A stretch of DNA of 64,000 nucleotides, from contig CBDCRK010000015.1 in NCBI GenBank assembly GCA_965220955.1, positions 186,001 through 250,000 on the forward strand. The letters are read 5' to 3'. Below the pieces are notes generated by a model, which ran no database searches, had not been told where the DNA came from, and was given only the letters and a program-made list of their open reading frames with translations. Both the position numbers and the translations under genes were made by a program. The DNA is from CBDCRK01 sp965220955. GTDB taxonomy: Bacteria; Desulfobacterota; Binatia; Bin18; CBDCRK01. Below are positions 36,208 to 45,154 of the stretch, piece after piece. How positions within the stretch are numbered: the first letter of the stretch is position 1; the number at the start of each line of letters is the position of its first letter.

Positions 36208-37647
36208 ATGATGGATTTAATGATCCGAGGAGGTCTGGTAGTGACCCCGCAAGAAGTGGGAGAGATGGATGTCGGAATCCGTGACGGAAAAATTGCGGCT
36301 TTGGCTTGGCCGGGCGTCCTTACGGGAGAAGCCGGGCGGGTCATAGATGCCCAGGGCAAAATCGTTATGCCTGGTGGTATTGAGCCACATGCGCACATTG
36401 GCATCCCGGTACCCAAGATTTGGTCAGGGCAAGCTGAAGTTATAACCCAGCCACCGGAGGCGGCTAGCCGGGCCGCCGCTTTTGGGGGAGTAACCACTAT
36501 TATTGACTTTGCCGGTGCTCTTGATCTTGAGGCTAGAGGAGAGTCGGCTCCCAGGTCGATTATGGAGGTTTTGGAGGAACGACGGGAGGCTTTCAGAACC
36601 CACTCTTATACCGACTTTACTTTCCACTACATCCTGGCAGGTGCGGTTACCCCGCAGACCATTGGCCAGATTGGTGAGGCGATCCAGGAGGGTGTGGCCA
36701 GCTTCAAAATTTTCACAACTTTTCCCCCTATTCGGGTTCCCTATGGTCATCTCTGGGCTATTTTTGAGCAAGTGGCCAAGTATGGGGGGATTATGGCCGT
36801 CCATGCCGAGGAGGACGACATTGTCTCTTATATGACCGAAAAATTAACCCGGGAGGAGCGTAACCAGGGTTATAACCTACATCTGGTACATAATAACCTC
36901 TCCGAGGATATTTCCTTTCGTAAAATTATTCGCCTAGCTCAACATACCGGGGTTGGCATATACTTTGTCCATACTACTGCCAAGGAAGGAGTAGCGGCCA
37001 TTGCCGAAGCCCGCAGCCAGGGTCAGCCGGTGTATGGCGAGGCCCTGCATAATTATTTGGAGTTCACCTGCGAGGACTATAAGAAGCCTGGTGGCACCTC
37101 CATTCACACCTATCCTGCCATTAAGTTTCCTGACGATCGGGATGCTTTAGTCGCCGGCCTGCTCGATGGTCGGCTGTCTACTACGGCCACAGATGAGTAC
37201 ACGACCTACAAGGGTGTCAAGCTGTTTGGTGACACCATACAGAGTGTATGCGGCGGCCATAACGGTATCGAGACCCGAATTCCGGTGGCCTTCACCAAGT
37301 TTGTCTCTCAGCGGCAAATGGCCCTACAGAGATTAGCAGAGATCACCTCTACTAACGCGGCCAAGATTCTTGGCCTCTACCCCCAGAAAGGGGCGATTGC
37401 GTTGGGAAGCGACGCAGACCTTGTCCTTCTCGATCCCCAAATGAGGAAAACGTTAACCCTGGATGACCTGCACGCTGACTCAGATTACAGCATCTGGGAA
37501 GGGTTTGAGTGCCAGGGCTACCCGGTGATGACCATTCTCAGAGGGAAGGTGATTGTTGAAGATGGTAAGCTAGTCGGGACTTCTTCGGATGGCCGGTGGC
37601 TGGCAAGGAAAGTTTCTTCCGACATCCTGGCCAAGCCGGCGCTCTAA
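36208..37647 (+). CDS. Dihydropyrimidinase/hydantoinase family protein
   Basis: A 479-residue amidohydrolase. Metal-site motifs are visible: GGIEPHAHIG (HxH), SFKIFTTF with the usual carboxylated lysine, VHAEED and YFVHTTAKEG, then an ATDEYTTY late segment. The aspartate that usually precedes HxH is Glu here. It cleaves cyclic ureides such as dihydropyrimidines or hydantoins. The start ATG 36208 follows AAAGGAGGG. It lies after the large cyclase gene with a 187-base gap and is followed by the MetE-like gene. Confidence 0.9.
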   Translation: MMDLMIRGGLVVTPQEVGEMDVGIRDGKIAALAWPGVLTGEAGRVIDAQGKIVMPGGIEPHAHIGIPVPKIWSGQAEVITQPPEAASRAAAFGGVTTIIDFAGALDLEARGESAPRSIMEVLEERREAFRTHSYTDFTFHYILAGAVTPQTIGQIGEAIQEGVASFKIFTTFPPIRVPYGHLWAIFEQVAKYGGIMAVHAEEDDIVSYMTEKLTREERNQGYNLHLVHNNLSEDISFRKIIRLAQHTGVGIYFVHTTAKEGVAAIAEARSQGQPVYGEALHNYLEFTCEDYKKPGGTSIHTYPAIKFPDDRDALVAGLLDGRLSTTATDEYTTYKGVKLFGDTIQSVCGGHNGIETRIPVAFTKFVSQRQMALQRLAEITSTNAAKILGLYPQKGAIALGSDADLVLLDPQMRKTLTLDDLHADSDYSIWEGFECQGYPVMTILRGKVIVEDGKLVGTSSDGRWLARKVSSDILAKPAL

Positions 37648-37724
37648 GTCGCACCTTGTGACATTGGGTTGTGATTGCCTCTGGCAGTTATGACCTGTCA
37701 GGCTGGGCTCTGGTCTTGACTCTT

Positions 37725-37820
37725 TTGTCATTCCTGCGAAGCCTGTCCCTGAGAAATCAGGGAGCAGGAACCTAGAGCCCTAGTCCCTTCCCGGATTCCC
37801 GCTTGCGCGGGAATGACAGG
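37725..37820. repeat. Imperfect inverted-repeat element
   Basis: The arms TTGTCATTCCTGCGAAGCC near 37725 and GCGCGGGAATGACAGG near 37805-37820 are inversely related, with CCTGTCCC...GGGAGCAGG between. This looks like a dispersed palindromic repeat of the GTCATTCC...GGAATGAC kind known from many bacterial genomes. It lies in the gap between the hydantoinase and MetE-like genes. Confidence 0.55.
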
Positions 37821-37864
37821 AGTGTACCAATCTTATGTAGAGTCTGATTTAGGAGGTAGGTCTC

Positions 37865-39025
37865 ATGCAAAGGAGTGAAGATCGCATTCTTACCACCCAT
37901 GTTGGTAGCTTGCCGCGCAACCCTACTCTAGCAGACCTGTTAATCCGACAAGAACGGGGAGAATCTGTTGATGGAGCAGAGCTCAATCAGCAGATTGAGG
38001 CTGCTGTCCAGGTAGTTGTTCATAAGCAGTTGGCAGCAGGCATTGACATTGGCAACGATGGCGAGCAACCACGAGTTGGCTTTCAGACCTATGTGGCCCA
38101 GCGCATGAAGGGGTTTGGTGGGGAGAGCGCACGGCCTACCCCACAAGACTTCCTTGAGTTCCCCGATTATGCTGCTATGGTGCGCGCCCGAGGAATGACG
38201 GGGGCTAAAATTTTTAATGCTCCGCAAGCGGTGGCGGAAGTACAATATGCTGATCTGGGCGAAGCTGAGAAGGAATGTGATCTCTTCCTCCGTTGTACCG
38301 ATCAACACTCGCAGAGGTTTACCGAACGTTTCATGACCGCAGCCTCACCGGGCATTATTGCCACCACCCTGCTCAACGCTTACTACAACTCCCATGAAAG
38401 CTATGTACTGGCCTTAGCTAGGCAAATGAAAAAAGAATACGAGTTTATTCACTCTAAGGGACTGATTCTGCAGCTCGACTGCCCGGATCTGGCCATGGAG
38501 CGCACGTTTCTTTTCCAGCATGAGCCTCTGCTGCGCTTTCAGAAAATTGTGGAGACCCACATTGAAGCCATCAACCTGGCTACGGAGAATATTCCTGCTG
38601 AGCGGATTCGCCTGCATGTTTGCTGGGGAAACTATGATGGACCGCACAATCACGATGTACCCCTGGAAGACATCCTGCCTACTCTCTACCAGGCTAAAGT
38701 TGGGGCTCTGTCCCTCGAACTGGCTAATCCTTGCCACCAGCATGAGTACAGGGTACTCAAAAAATATCCTTTGCCTGACTCGATGCTTCTCCTTCCCGGC
38801 GTGATTGACTCGACCATCAATTATATTGAGCACCCGGAGGTGGTAGCAGACAGAATTATGCAGGTAGTCGAGGCCGTAGGAGATAAGAGTCGGGTGATTG
38901 CCTCTACAGATTGTGGTTTTGGTACCTTTGCTGGGTGGGAGATGGTAGCAGAGAGTGTGGTCTGGGCCAAAATGCGAGCTCTCAAGGAGGGAGCTGAGAT
39001 CGCCAGCTCACGGCTCTGGGGCTAA
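37865..39025 (+). CDS. MetE C-terminal-like methyltransferase
   Basis: A 386-residue protein with the cobalamin-independent methionine synthase core. It opens TTHVGSLPR. Zinc-binding residues appear as RLHVCWGNY (His and Cys), LELANP and STDCGFG (Cys). It lacks the N-terminal half of full MetE, so it is of the short MetE/core or epoxyalkane:CoM transferase-like type. The methyl donor and acceptor are not predictable. ATG 37865 with a GGAGGT upstream is well supported. Confidence 0.9.
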   Translation: MQRSEDRILTTHVGSLPRNPTLADLLIRQERGESVDGAELNQQIEAAVQVVVHKQLAAGIDIGNDGEQPRVGFQTYVAQRMKGFGGESARPTPQDFLEFPDYAAMVRARGMTGAKIFNAPQAVAEVQYADLGEAEKECDLFLRCTDQHSQRFTERFMTAASPGIIATTLLNAYYNSHESYVLALARQMKKEYEFIHSKGLILQLDCPDLAMERTFLFQHEPLLRFQKIVETHIEAINLATENIPAERIRLHVCWGNYDGPHNHDVPLEDILPTLYQAKVGALSLELANPCHQHEYRVLKKYPLPDSMLLLPGVIDSTINYIEHPEVVADRIMQVVEAVGDKSRVIASTDCGFGTFAGWEMVAESVVWAKMRALKEGAEIASSRLWG

Positions 39026-39088
39026 GGGATCCAGGAGACTAAAATGATCCTGCTCTCTGGATTGAAGGCTAATAGCTGAACGTCTACC

Positions 39089-39358
39089 TTACGCTACCCA
39101 CCCATGTTGCAGAGTGTGCACATATCCGGGTGGATACCACCATTTCCCCACGCCGCAAAAAGGGCAGCGCTTAGGCAGGCTCCCACGTTTGTATTCCGGT
39201 ACATCCGCCAGAGGTTTTACCGCTCCCTCAAAGGTCTCGTCTCGCCCTACCCGCTGCGTGGTCATGTAAAGCCCCATCCCGCAATCAGGACAGGACAGGA
39301 TTGTGCCCGAGTATAGGAAAGGCATATAGGTAATTTGGTCTGGTGAAAGCTTCACCAT
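39089..39358 (-). CDS. Small zinc-ribbon protein
   Basis: An 89-residue protein from ATG 39358, which has GGAGGAGAGTACT directly upstream. It has two CxxC pairs (CPDC near residue 23 and CPFC near 67), so it probably binds one zinc ion. The rest is strand-rich with several Trp/Tyr residues. A longer upstream start at 39445 lacks a binding site. It converges on the MetE-like gene. The function is unknown. Confidence 0.75.
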   Translation of the reverse strand: MVKLSPDQITYMPFLYSGTILSCPDCGMGLYMTTQRVGRDETFEGAVKPLADVPEYKRGSLPKRCPFCGVGKWWYPPGYVHTLQHGWVA

Positions 39359-39495
39359 AGTACTCTCCTCCAGATGGGATACCTTTTTGCTGTTTTCTAT
39401 AACACATTCTTGCTCTGCCCGACACTCCCCTCTTGCTCTGCCCAAGAATTGTTCTATAGTACGAAAGTAGATCGATTCTGCTAAACTGATAATCT

Positions 39496-39852
39496 ATGCC
39501 GTCCGCTACATTGATCTTCCCATTACTCGGCCGGGTCAGTGCCCCCCCTCAGGTACTGCTGCCTAACAGGGTCCTGTTGTGGCGATGGGAGGACTACCGA
39601 GACCTCGTGTGCCGTTGGCGTGACCAAGTGCGACAAGCCGCTCCTTCGCAGCGCATCCGTGCCTTGTTGTTAGAAGCGTTTCCCCCGCGAATGCTTTTTC
39701 CTCCACATGTCCGGGCTGCCGCCGCCCATGCTGTGCAAACCGCTCAACGACGAAGCCAGCATGATCTCTATCAAGCCCTGACAAATCTTTACAATGCTCT
39801 GGCGCTATTAGCAGGGTCGCAGCGGGAAGACGAGGTGCTCTTTCCCCAGTAG
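39496..39852 (+). CDS. Hypothetical protein
   Basis: A 118-residue frame from ATG 39496 that is arginine- and alanine-rich and helical, with several Leu-rich stretches. No domain is recognised. The ribosome-binding site is not clear, so the gene is plausible but not well supported. It lies divergent from the zinc-ribbon gene and ends 72 bases before the P1 peptidase. Confidence 0.45.
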   Translation: MPSATLIFPLLGRVSAPPQVLLPNRVLLWRWEDYRDLVCRWRDQVRQAAPSQRIRALLLEAFPPRMLFPPHVRAAAAHAVQTAQRRSQHDLYQALTNLYNALALLAGSQREDEVLFPQ

Positions 39853-39923
39853 ATGGACTTTGTCAGAGTCCACATCCTACCTTCTCACCCTACATGCAGA
39901 AGGACGCTCCACAAGGAGGCTCT

Positions 39924-40904
39924 ATGACGGATGAAGCATGGCAACGTATAGGTATACGCATTGGTCATGCCGACGACCGTGAGGCATTAACCGGCTGCAC
40001 AGTAGTTCTCTGTGAGGAAGGAGGGGTATGTGGAGTAGATATTCGTGGGTCAGCCGTAGACACCCGACAGACAGAAGTCCTCAACCCCTTGCACATTGTG
40101 GAAAAGATCCAGGGCATCCTACTTACTGGGGGTAGTGCTTTTGGTCTAGATGCTGCCGGTGGGGTGCAGCGCTATCTAGAGGAGCGAGGTAAGGGCTTCG
40201 ACACCTTGGTTGCTCGGGTGCCTATTGTTCCCACAGCGGTGATTTTTGACCTTGCCCTGGGAAAGGTGAATGTGCGGCCAGACGCAGCTATGGGTTATCA
40301 GGCATGTGTGAATGCTACGGCGGGTCCAGTAACTGAGGGGAGTGTTGGGGTCGGCACCGGAGCCACAGTGGGAAAGCTCTTTGGCCTTGAGCGGGCGATG
40401 AAGGGCGGTGTGGGCTTCTGTCGCCACATCCAGCCCGATGGTCTGATTGTTGCCGCTCTCTTTGTGGTCAACGCCTTTGGCAATGTGGTCGATGTGGATA
40501 CAGGAAAAACCCTGGCTGGCGTGCGAGAGACCAAAAGGTCTCACACCTTTATAGACAAGGCAGTTTGGTCACAGACAGAGGGAGCCCCGGTCTGGGGAAA
40601 GTTTGGCAACACGACTCTGGGGGTGATCATCACCAATGCGGTTCTGTCCAAAAGCGCTGCGGCTAAGGTATCCCAGCTAGCCAATACCGGTTTGGCCAGA
40701 GCTGTTTATCCGGCCCACTCAATGTTCGACGGGGACTTGGTCTTCACCTTGACAACGGAAACACAGCAGCGGCTCCCCACCGGGATGGATATCCACCGGG
40801 TTGGCTTTCTTGCTGAGCGCCTGGCCTGTCAGGCAATCAAACGGGCAGTGGAGCAGGCGGACGGGTTTGGGCTGATTCCGGCCTGGCGCGATCTACACAG
40901 CTGA
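39924..40904 (+). CDS. P1 family (DmpA/S58) peptidase
   Basis: A protein of about 326 residues with S58-family features. GILLTGGSAFGLDAAGG is near residue 70, and GKFGNTTLGVIITNA late in the protein is the region where DmpA-like enzymes self-process, with the Thr/Ser nucleophile after the Asn. GSVGVGTGATVGKL is also typical. They are Ntn-fold aminopeptidases or amidases. ATG 39924 follows AAGGAGG at short spacing. Confidence 0.9.
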   Translation: MTDEAWQRIGIRIGHADDREALTGCTVVLCEEGGVCGVDIRGSAVDTRQTEVLNPLHIVEKIQGILLTGGSAFGLDAAGGVQRYLEERGKGFDTLVARVPIVPTAVIFDLALGKVNVRPDAAMGYQACVNATAGPVTEGSVGVGTGATVGKLFGLERAMKGGVGFCRHIQPDGLIVAALFVVNAFGNVVDVDTGKTLAGVRETKRSHTFIDKAVWSQTEGAPVWGKFGNTTLGVIITNAVLSKSAAAKVSQLANTGLARAVYPAHSMFDGDLVFTLTTETQQRLPTGMDIHRVGFLAERLACQAIKRAVEQADGFGLIPAWRDLHS

Positions 40905-41035
40905 TGGCTTTCTCTGCTGGCAGAGACTTATGACTTCTTCTTGTTCCAGTAAACAGGAGGTCTGATTAGTCAAACTTTATCAATGCCTCTTGTGTCCTGC
41001 TAAGTTGTAAACTTTGAGTGATTAGGGATGATCCC

Positions 41036-41611
41036 ATGACACAAAAACGTACTTCGCTTACTCTCACCGTCTACTGTGCCTCCAGCAGACATATCCCCAA
41101 ACTGTACTTGGAAGCGGCAGCAGAACTAGGGCATCTCATTGTGCTGCACGGTCACACCCTGGTCTACGGTGGCGGTAATATCGGCCTGATGAATGCATTG
41201 GCCGAAGCCGTCATGTCCCGCGGGGGTGAGGTCAAAGGGGTTATTCTGAGCGAATTCATTGACCGAGGCTATGCTAACTCTGGCCACGAAATGCACCCAG
41301 TAAACGATATGCGCTCGCGCAAGCGTGGGTTGGATGAGCTTGGCGATGCCTACATTGCGCTCCCCGGCGGCTTTGGCACGTTAGAAGAGATCCTGGAGAT
41401 TATCTCTTTTAAGCAGCTGGGCTTGCACCACAAGCCCATTGTTTTCATTAACACCAACGCCTATTTTGAGCACCTCCTGCATCAGTTTGAGCGAGGCTTT
41501 GCCGAGGCTTTTATTCACGAGAGGTTTCGTAACCTTTATACAGTGGTGAACACACCGCAGGAGGCACTCAACATCATTGAGGCTTGGTACGCTTGTCAAC
41601 CCACCGACTGA
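41036..41611 (+). CDS. LOG family protein (cytokinin-type phosphoribohydrolase)
   Basis: A 191-residue Rossmann-like protein. The diagnostic motif PGGFGTLEE is near residue 107, with the GGGNIGLMNALAEAV glycine-rich segment before it. The family hydrolyses nucleoside monophosphates at the N-glycosidic bond. ATG 41036 and an upstream GTG 41018 are both possible. It is alone between the peptidase and the convergent methyltransferase remnant. Confidence 0.9.
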   Translation: MTQKRTSLTLTVYCASSRHIPKLYLEAAAELGHLIVLHGHTLVYGGGNIGLMNALAEAVMSRGGEVKGVILSEFIDRGYANSGHEMHPVNDMRSRKRGLDELGDAYIALPGGFGTLEEILEIISFKQLGLHHKPIVFINTNAYFEHLLHQFERGFAEAFIHERFRNLYTVVNTPQEALNIIEAWYACQPTD

Positions 41612-41665
41612 GCCCGTGTTCTTCTACAACCGGCTTACGTTCCGACTGGTTAACCCATACCCGCT

Positions 41666-42291
41666 CTATTTGTCACCCGCGGCAAACAAAGCCTCGCTAG
41701 AAAGCTCAATCTGTCCGCTGTTTGAGTTGCGAAAGCTCTCGACGGCCGCAACAACAGAGTTGTGGACCTGCTCCACAACCTCAGGAGTAGCCTGAGCCAA
41801 AAGAGCCTTAAGCGGAGTGCCATCCCGAAAAGCTTTCCAGAGCTCTTCGGCCTCCGCAAAACTTGGGGTCACAGTAAACGGTTCGGTGTGGATCTGGACA
41901 AACCCCGCCTCTTTGAGGGCTTTCTCCAGTGCCTCGGGGATCCCAAAGGCAAAAGGCAGCGGCGCACCGGGTACGTTAGCCTGAGGAAAGTGCTTTGCCG
42001 TCACTTCTCGGAAAAGCTGGATGAGGCGAACTTTCTCTTCCGTCCCCCAAACCACTAGGATGGCTTTTCCGCCTTTGACTAGCACCCGATGCATCTCCCG
42101 CAGGGCTCGATCTGGGTGAGGAAAGATCATTAAGCCCAGACGGCAGGTGACTGCGTCAAAAGAGCTGTCAGGAAATTGTAAAGCCTCGGCATCCATAGGA
42201 CGAAACTCGACATTTTTCAGCCCTTCAGCCTCAACCCGCTGGCGCGCAGTCTTTCCTTGTATTCTTCGGGGTTAAAAGTTTGTTCCGCCAT
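41666..42291 (-). pseudogene. UbiE-type methyltransferase with an internal deletion
   Basis: ATG 42291 opens MAEQTFNPEEYKERL, a typical methyltransferase N-terminus. The frame then jumps to the segment ARQRVEAEGLKNV in another frame, followed by MDAEALQFPDSSFDAV and a normal C-terminus to 41666. The SAM-binding motif I region, about 60 codons, is missing between. The first frame ends in TGA after 24 codons. An intact 176-residue frame remains for the second half, but it lacks motif I, so it should not bind SAM. It directly follows the enoyl-CoA hydratase gene. Confidence 0.8.
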
Positions 42292-42304
42292 AGACTTTCT
42301 CTTC

Positions 42305-43111
42305 TTATCTGCCCTGGTAGTTGGGTTTTCGCTTTTCCACAAACGCCCGTGCCGCTTCTCTGTGGTCCTCGGTGTTAAAAGTGAGCATCTCATAGGCCAG
42401 GGAAGCATCCATAATCAGGTTCACCTGGTCTTTGAGCCATTTATTGACTGCAAGCTTACTCCAGCGGATTGCCCAAGTGGGGCCCTCGGCCAGCTCTTGG
42501 GCAAGTTCCTTGGCCTTGGGCAGAACCTCTTCGGGTGGGACCGCGTAGTTGACTAGGCCGATCTTTACGGCTTCTGCCCCGTTAATAAAATGACCTCTCA
42601 TCAAGAACTCCTTAGCCCGGGCCGGGCCAATAAGGAGAGGCCAGATTACTCCCCCACCATCTCCGGCAACAATGCCGACTCGTACATGGGTATCAGCAAA
42701 GCGGGCCTTTTCCGAGGCTACAATCACATCACAAAAGAGGGCTATAGTAGCTCCCAGTCCCACGGCATCCCCGTTAATCGCACCAATAATGGGTTGTTCT
42801 ACATCGAGCATGTTCTGGACAAGCCGGCGCCCCCCGGCCGGAGTTACCATCGCCCGTCTTTTTCCTTCCTCCCCTCCAGATCTGGAGGCCATGCCTTTCA
42901 CATCCCCACCCGCGCAGAACGCCTTGCCCGCACCGGTAAGCAGAATAGCGTTGACCTCTGTGTCTTCGGCCAAATCTACCCAAATGCGCTCAAGTTCACG
43001 GTGCATTTGGGGATTAATGGCGTTGAGCGATTCCGGGCGGCTAAGCGTTACCGTGGCAAGCTTGTTTGCTTTCTCCACTTTAATGAATTCGTAGCTGTTG
43101 TAGTCTGTCAT
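42305..43111 (-). CDS. Enoyl-CoA hydratase/isomerase family protein
   Basis: A 268-residue crotonase. It has NKLATVTLSRPESLNAIN, the oxyanion-hole segment GAGKAFCAGGDVKGM near residues 60-74 and INGDAVGLGATIAL in the middle. These act in fatty-acid or related CoA ester degradation. The start ATG 43111 has an AAGGAGGA upstream. It fits the CoA-linked catabolic theme of this part of the window. Confidence 0.93.
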   Translation of the reverse strand: MTDYNSYEFIKVEKANKLATVTLSRPESLNAINPQMHRELERIWVDLAEDTEVNAILLTGAGKAFCAGGDVKGMASRSGGEEGKRRAMVTPAGGRRLVQNMLDVEQPIIGAINGDAVGLGATIALFCDVIVASEKARFADTHVRVGIVAGDGGGVIWPLLIGPARAKEFLMRGHFINGAEAVKIGLVNYAVPPEEVLPKAKELAQELAEGPTWAIRWSKLAVNKWLKDQVNLIMDASLAYEMLTFNTEDHREAARAFVEKRKPNYQGR

Positions 43112-43250
43112 GGCAGAATCCTCCTTTTGCTAGTTTAAGGGTGGCATAGCACACAAAGCACCACCATCACAAGGAGAAAGTTTTGCTGTTGCCTGGCATG
43201 GGGCTTTTTCCTATGGTAGGGTCAACCCAAAAGCAGAAAGGGGAACTGTC

Positions 43251-43469
43251 ATGCGGTTGCAAAGCAAAGAGCAACTAACCAACCTGCTGTTGATCTCTCT
43301 GGCCGGATATCTCAGGCTTCTTGTGGTGCTGGGGTTTGTGGTGCAAGAAGACGATGAGGATGAAGAAGAATGGGAAAATGATGAGGATGAGTGGGAGGAC
43401 GATCAAGAGGAAGGGTGGGAAGATGATGAATGGGAAGATGAAGACGACGAGTGGGAAGATGAAGACTAA
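43251..43469 (+). CDS. Small membrane-anchored protein with an acidic Trp-rich tail
   Basis: A 72-residue protein from ATG 43251, with AAGGGGAA upstream. Residues about 9-31 are one hydrophobic segment. From about residue 32 to the end it consists almost entirely of Asp, Glu and Trp in short repeats of the WEDDE/WEDE kind. The tail is thus strongly acidic. The function is unknown. The repeat in the DNA suggests growth by slippage. Confidence 0.7.
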   Translation: MRLQSKEQLTNLLLISLAGYLRLLVVLGFVVQEDDEDEEEWENDEDEWEDDQEEGWEDDEWEDEDDEWEDED

Positions 43470-43490
43470 GACGTCTGCTATAGAAACCTT

Positions 43491-43941
43491 TCACCTTTTC
43501 GATCGCCAGTCTTCAACCAGGATGGCCCACTGCTCATGATCTCGCCATTTCCCGCCGATCTTTAGATACCGGTGTGAGAGTCCTTCCAGTGAACCCACAC
43601 CGCTTTACCAGCGCTAGGGATCTTGCGTTCCCTGATTGAATGTTGGCTTCAAGCCGGTGCAATTTGAGTTTGGTGAAAGCATACTTAAGGACCAGACCAA
43701 GTCCTTCTTGCATGTGTCCCTTGCCTTCATAGGGAGCCAGCGCATAAAAGCCTAAATACGCACTCTGGATGGCTCCACGGGTAATATTGTTCAGATTAAT
43801 AACTCCGACTAGCTTGTCTGTTTCACGGATGCGCACTAGGAAACCGTTGTAGAGAAGGGCCAAAAACTCTTGGCAGTCGCGGGCGGACGGCCGTCTGATG
43901 ACCGCCCGTGATCTAGGATCAGGATACCTCTCTGGCATCAT
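43491..43941 (-). pseudogene. GNAT acetyltransferase (RimJ/RimL-like) remnant
   Basis: The N-terminus (VIRRPSARDCQEFLALLY) and the core (GVINLNNITRGAIQSAYLGFYA, then GKGHMQEGLGLVLKYAF and LEANIQSGNARSLALVKRCGF) are GNAT sequence. About 35 residues seem missing between FLALLY and NGFLV. After RCGF the frame breaks: the expected GLSHRYLKIGGKWRDHEQWA tail reads on in another frame to a TGA at 43491. The currently open frame stops at 43534. Both defects point to a broken gene. Confidence 0.75.
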
Positions 43942-43989
43942 CTGCCTATGTCTTGTGGTAATCCTAGTAGTAGAGGAAATATTGGATTT

Positions 43990-45144
43990 TTAATTACTCC
44001 ACAGCGGCCCTGGGTATATAGGCTCGGCCTCGGCAACCTCTGTGGGCCAGACAATGACTTTCTTTCCCTGCTGCCATTGGGTAACCAGCATGGGATGCGC
44101 GGTTTGCCGACCTGTCTGGGGATCAATGGCATAGGGGCCAAAAAAGGTTGTGAAGCGAAGCCTGCCAGCGGCTTCACGCAGAGCCTGCTGATCCAGGGAG
44201 CCGGCTTCCTCCACGCATCTCTGGGCGACTAATCCCGCGGTATACCCCTGCGCTGCCGGGTAGTCGATGGGTACTGAGGCACTTTTGAGATAGTGCTGGA
44301 GAAAATCGTCTTCCGACGGGCCAAAATCAACCGGGTAGCGTACCCAGGGTTCCCACTGGCTGGGGGCAAGAAAACCATCGGCCTGTTCGTGTAAGGTGGC
44401 TTTGAAGCGGCTGATTGCTGCCACCACTAACCCAACAGCCTTGACTCTTGGCCTGACCTGCCAAAGCTGCTGGCCTAGCAGAATATCGTCTTCAATCCGG
44501 CCTACACCAAGGATCAGATCAGGAAGAGCAGGGGGGTCTTGGTTCAGATTCTGGAGAAGCGGCTTAAAGTCCTGAATACCTGAACTGTAAGGTTGGTGCA
44601 GAACCAGAGAAAAACCCTCTCGTTCAATCCAGGCAAGCACCCCATCAGCCATATCTGTGGCAAATCCGGTGGTGGCATTAAACAGGGCAACCCGGCGGAC
44701 TGTAGGGTCAATAACCTTAATCATGTCAAGAATGGTGGCGAGGTAAAGCGAGGCTGGAGTCAGAATACCTATTACCCAGGAGAGATTGGAAGAAAAGATG
44801 GCATCTGCCGAGCCACTGTGGTTCCACAGTACCTTCTGGTGAACATCAGCAATCTCAGCAACAGCAAGAGTAAGGTTGCTGCCATAAGGACCAACAAGGA
44901 GGTCGACATTATCCTCTTGAATAAGCCTCTGCGCCTGTTCACGAACCCTGTCTTCATTGCTCTCGTCGTCGTAGGTTATCAGTTTGACTGGTAGCCGTTT
45001 GCCTATCTCTTTGAGCAAAATTCCACCGGCGGCGTTGACATCACGTGCATAACACTCTAGTCCTCCAAGGCACTGTTGCCCCTGCAGCGCATATCTACCG
45101 CTCAACGAAACCGCCATGCCCAGGGTAATAGTTTCTTTTGCCAT
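43990..45144 (-). CDS. Periplasmic-binding-protein-like protein without a signal peptide
   Basis: A protein of about 384 residues related to branched-chain amino-acid-type ABC substrate-binding proteins: GMAVSLSGRYALQGQQCLGGLE at the start, then the usual two lobes. The start ATG 45144 follows GAGGTAGAAACC. No signal peptide or lipobox precedes the fold, and no ABC permease or ATPase is nearby. It may thus be a cytoplasmic ligand sensor of the AmiC kind, or the gene is used with a distant system. The role is inferred. Confidence 0.85.
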   Translation of the reverse strand: MAKETITLGMAVSLSGRYALQGQQCLGGLECYARDVNAAGGILLKEIGKRLPVKLITYDDESNEDRVREQAQRLIQEDNVDLLVGPYGSNLTLAVAEIADVHQKVLWNHSGSADAIFSSNLSWVIGILTPASLYLATILDMIKVIDPTVRRVALFNATTGFATDMADGVLAWIEREGFSLVLHQPYSSGIQDFKPLLQNLNQDPPALPDLILGVGRIEDDILLGQQLWQVRPRVKAVGLVVAAISRFKATLHEQADGFLAPSQWEPWVRYPVDFGPSEDDFLQHYLKSASVPIDYPAAQGYTAGLVAQRCVEEAGSLDQQALREAAGRLRFTTFFGPYAIDPQTGRQTAHPMLVTQWQQGKKVIVWPTEVAEAEPIYPGPLWSN

Positions 45145-45154
45145 GGTTTCTACC

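Noticed and set aside
10540..42252. The 11-mer GCGGGTTGAGG lies at the helicase deletion junction (10542-10552) and near the methyltransferase deletion (minus strand, about 42233-42243), suggesting a common recombination site.
   Set aside because: In the methyltransferase the sequence ARQRVEAEG is a natural reading across the 11-mer, so its junction lies upstream. The shared motif is then probably chance.
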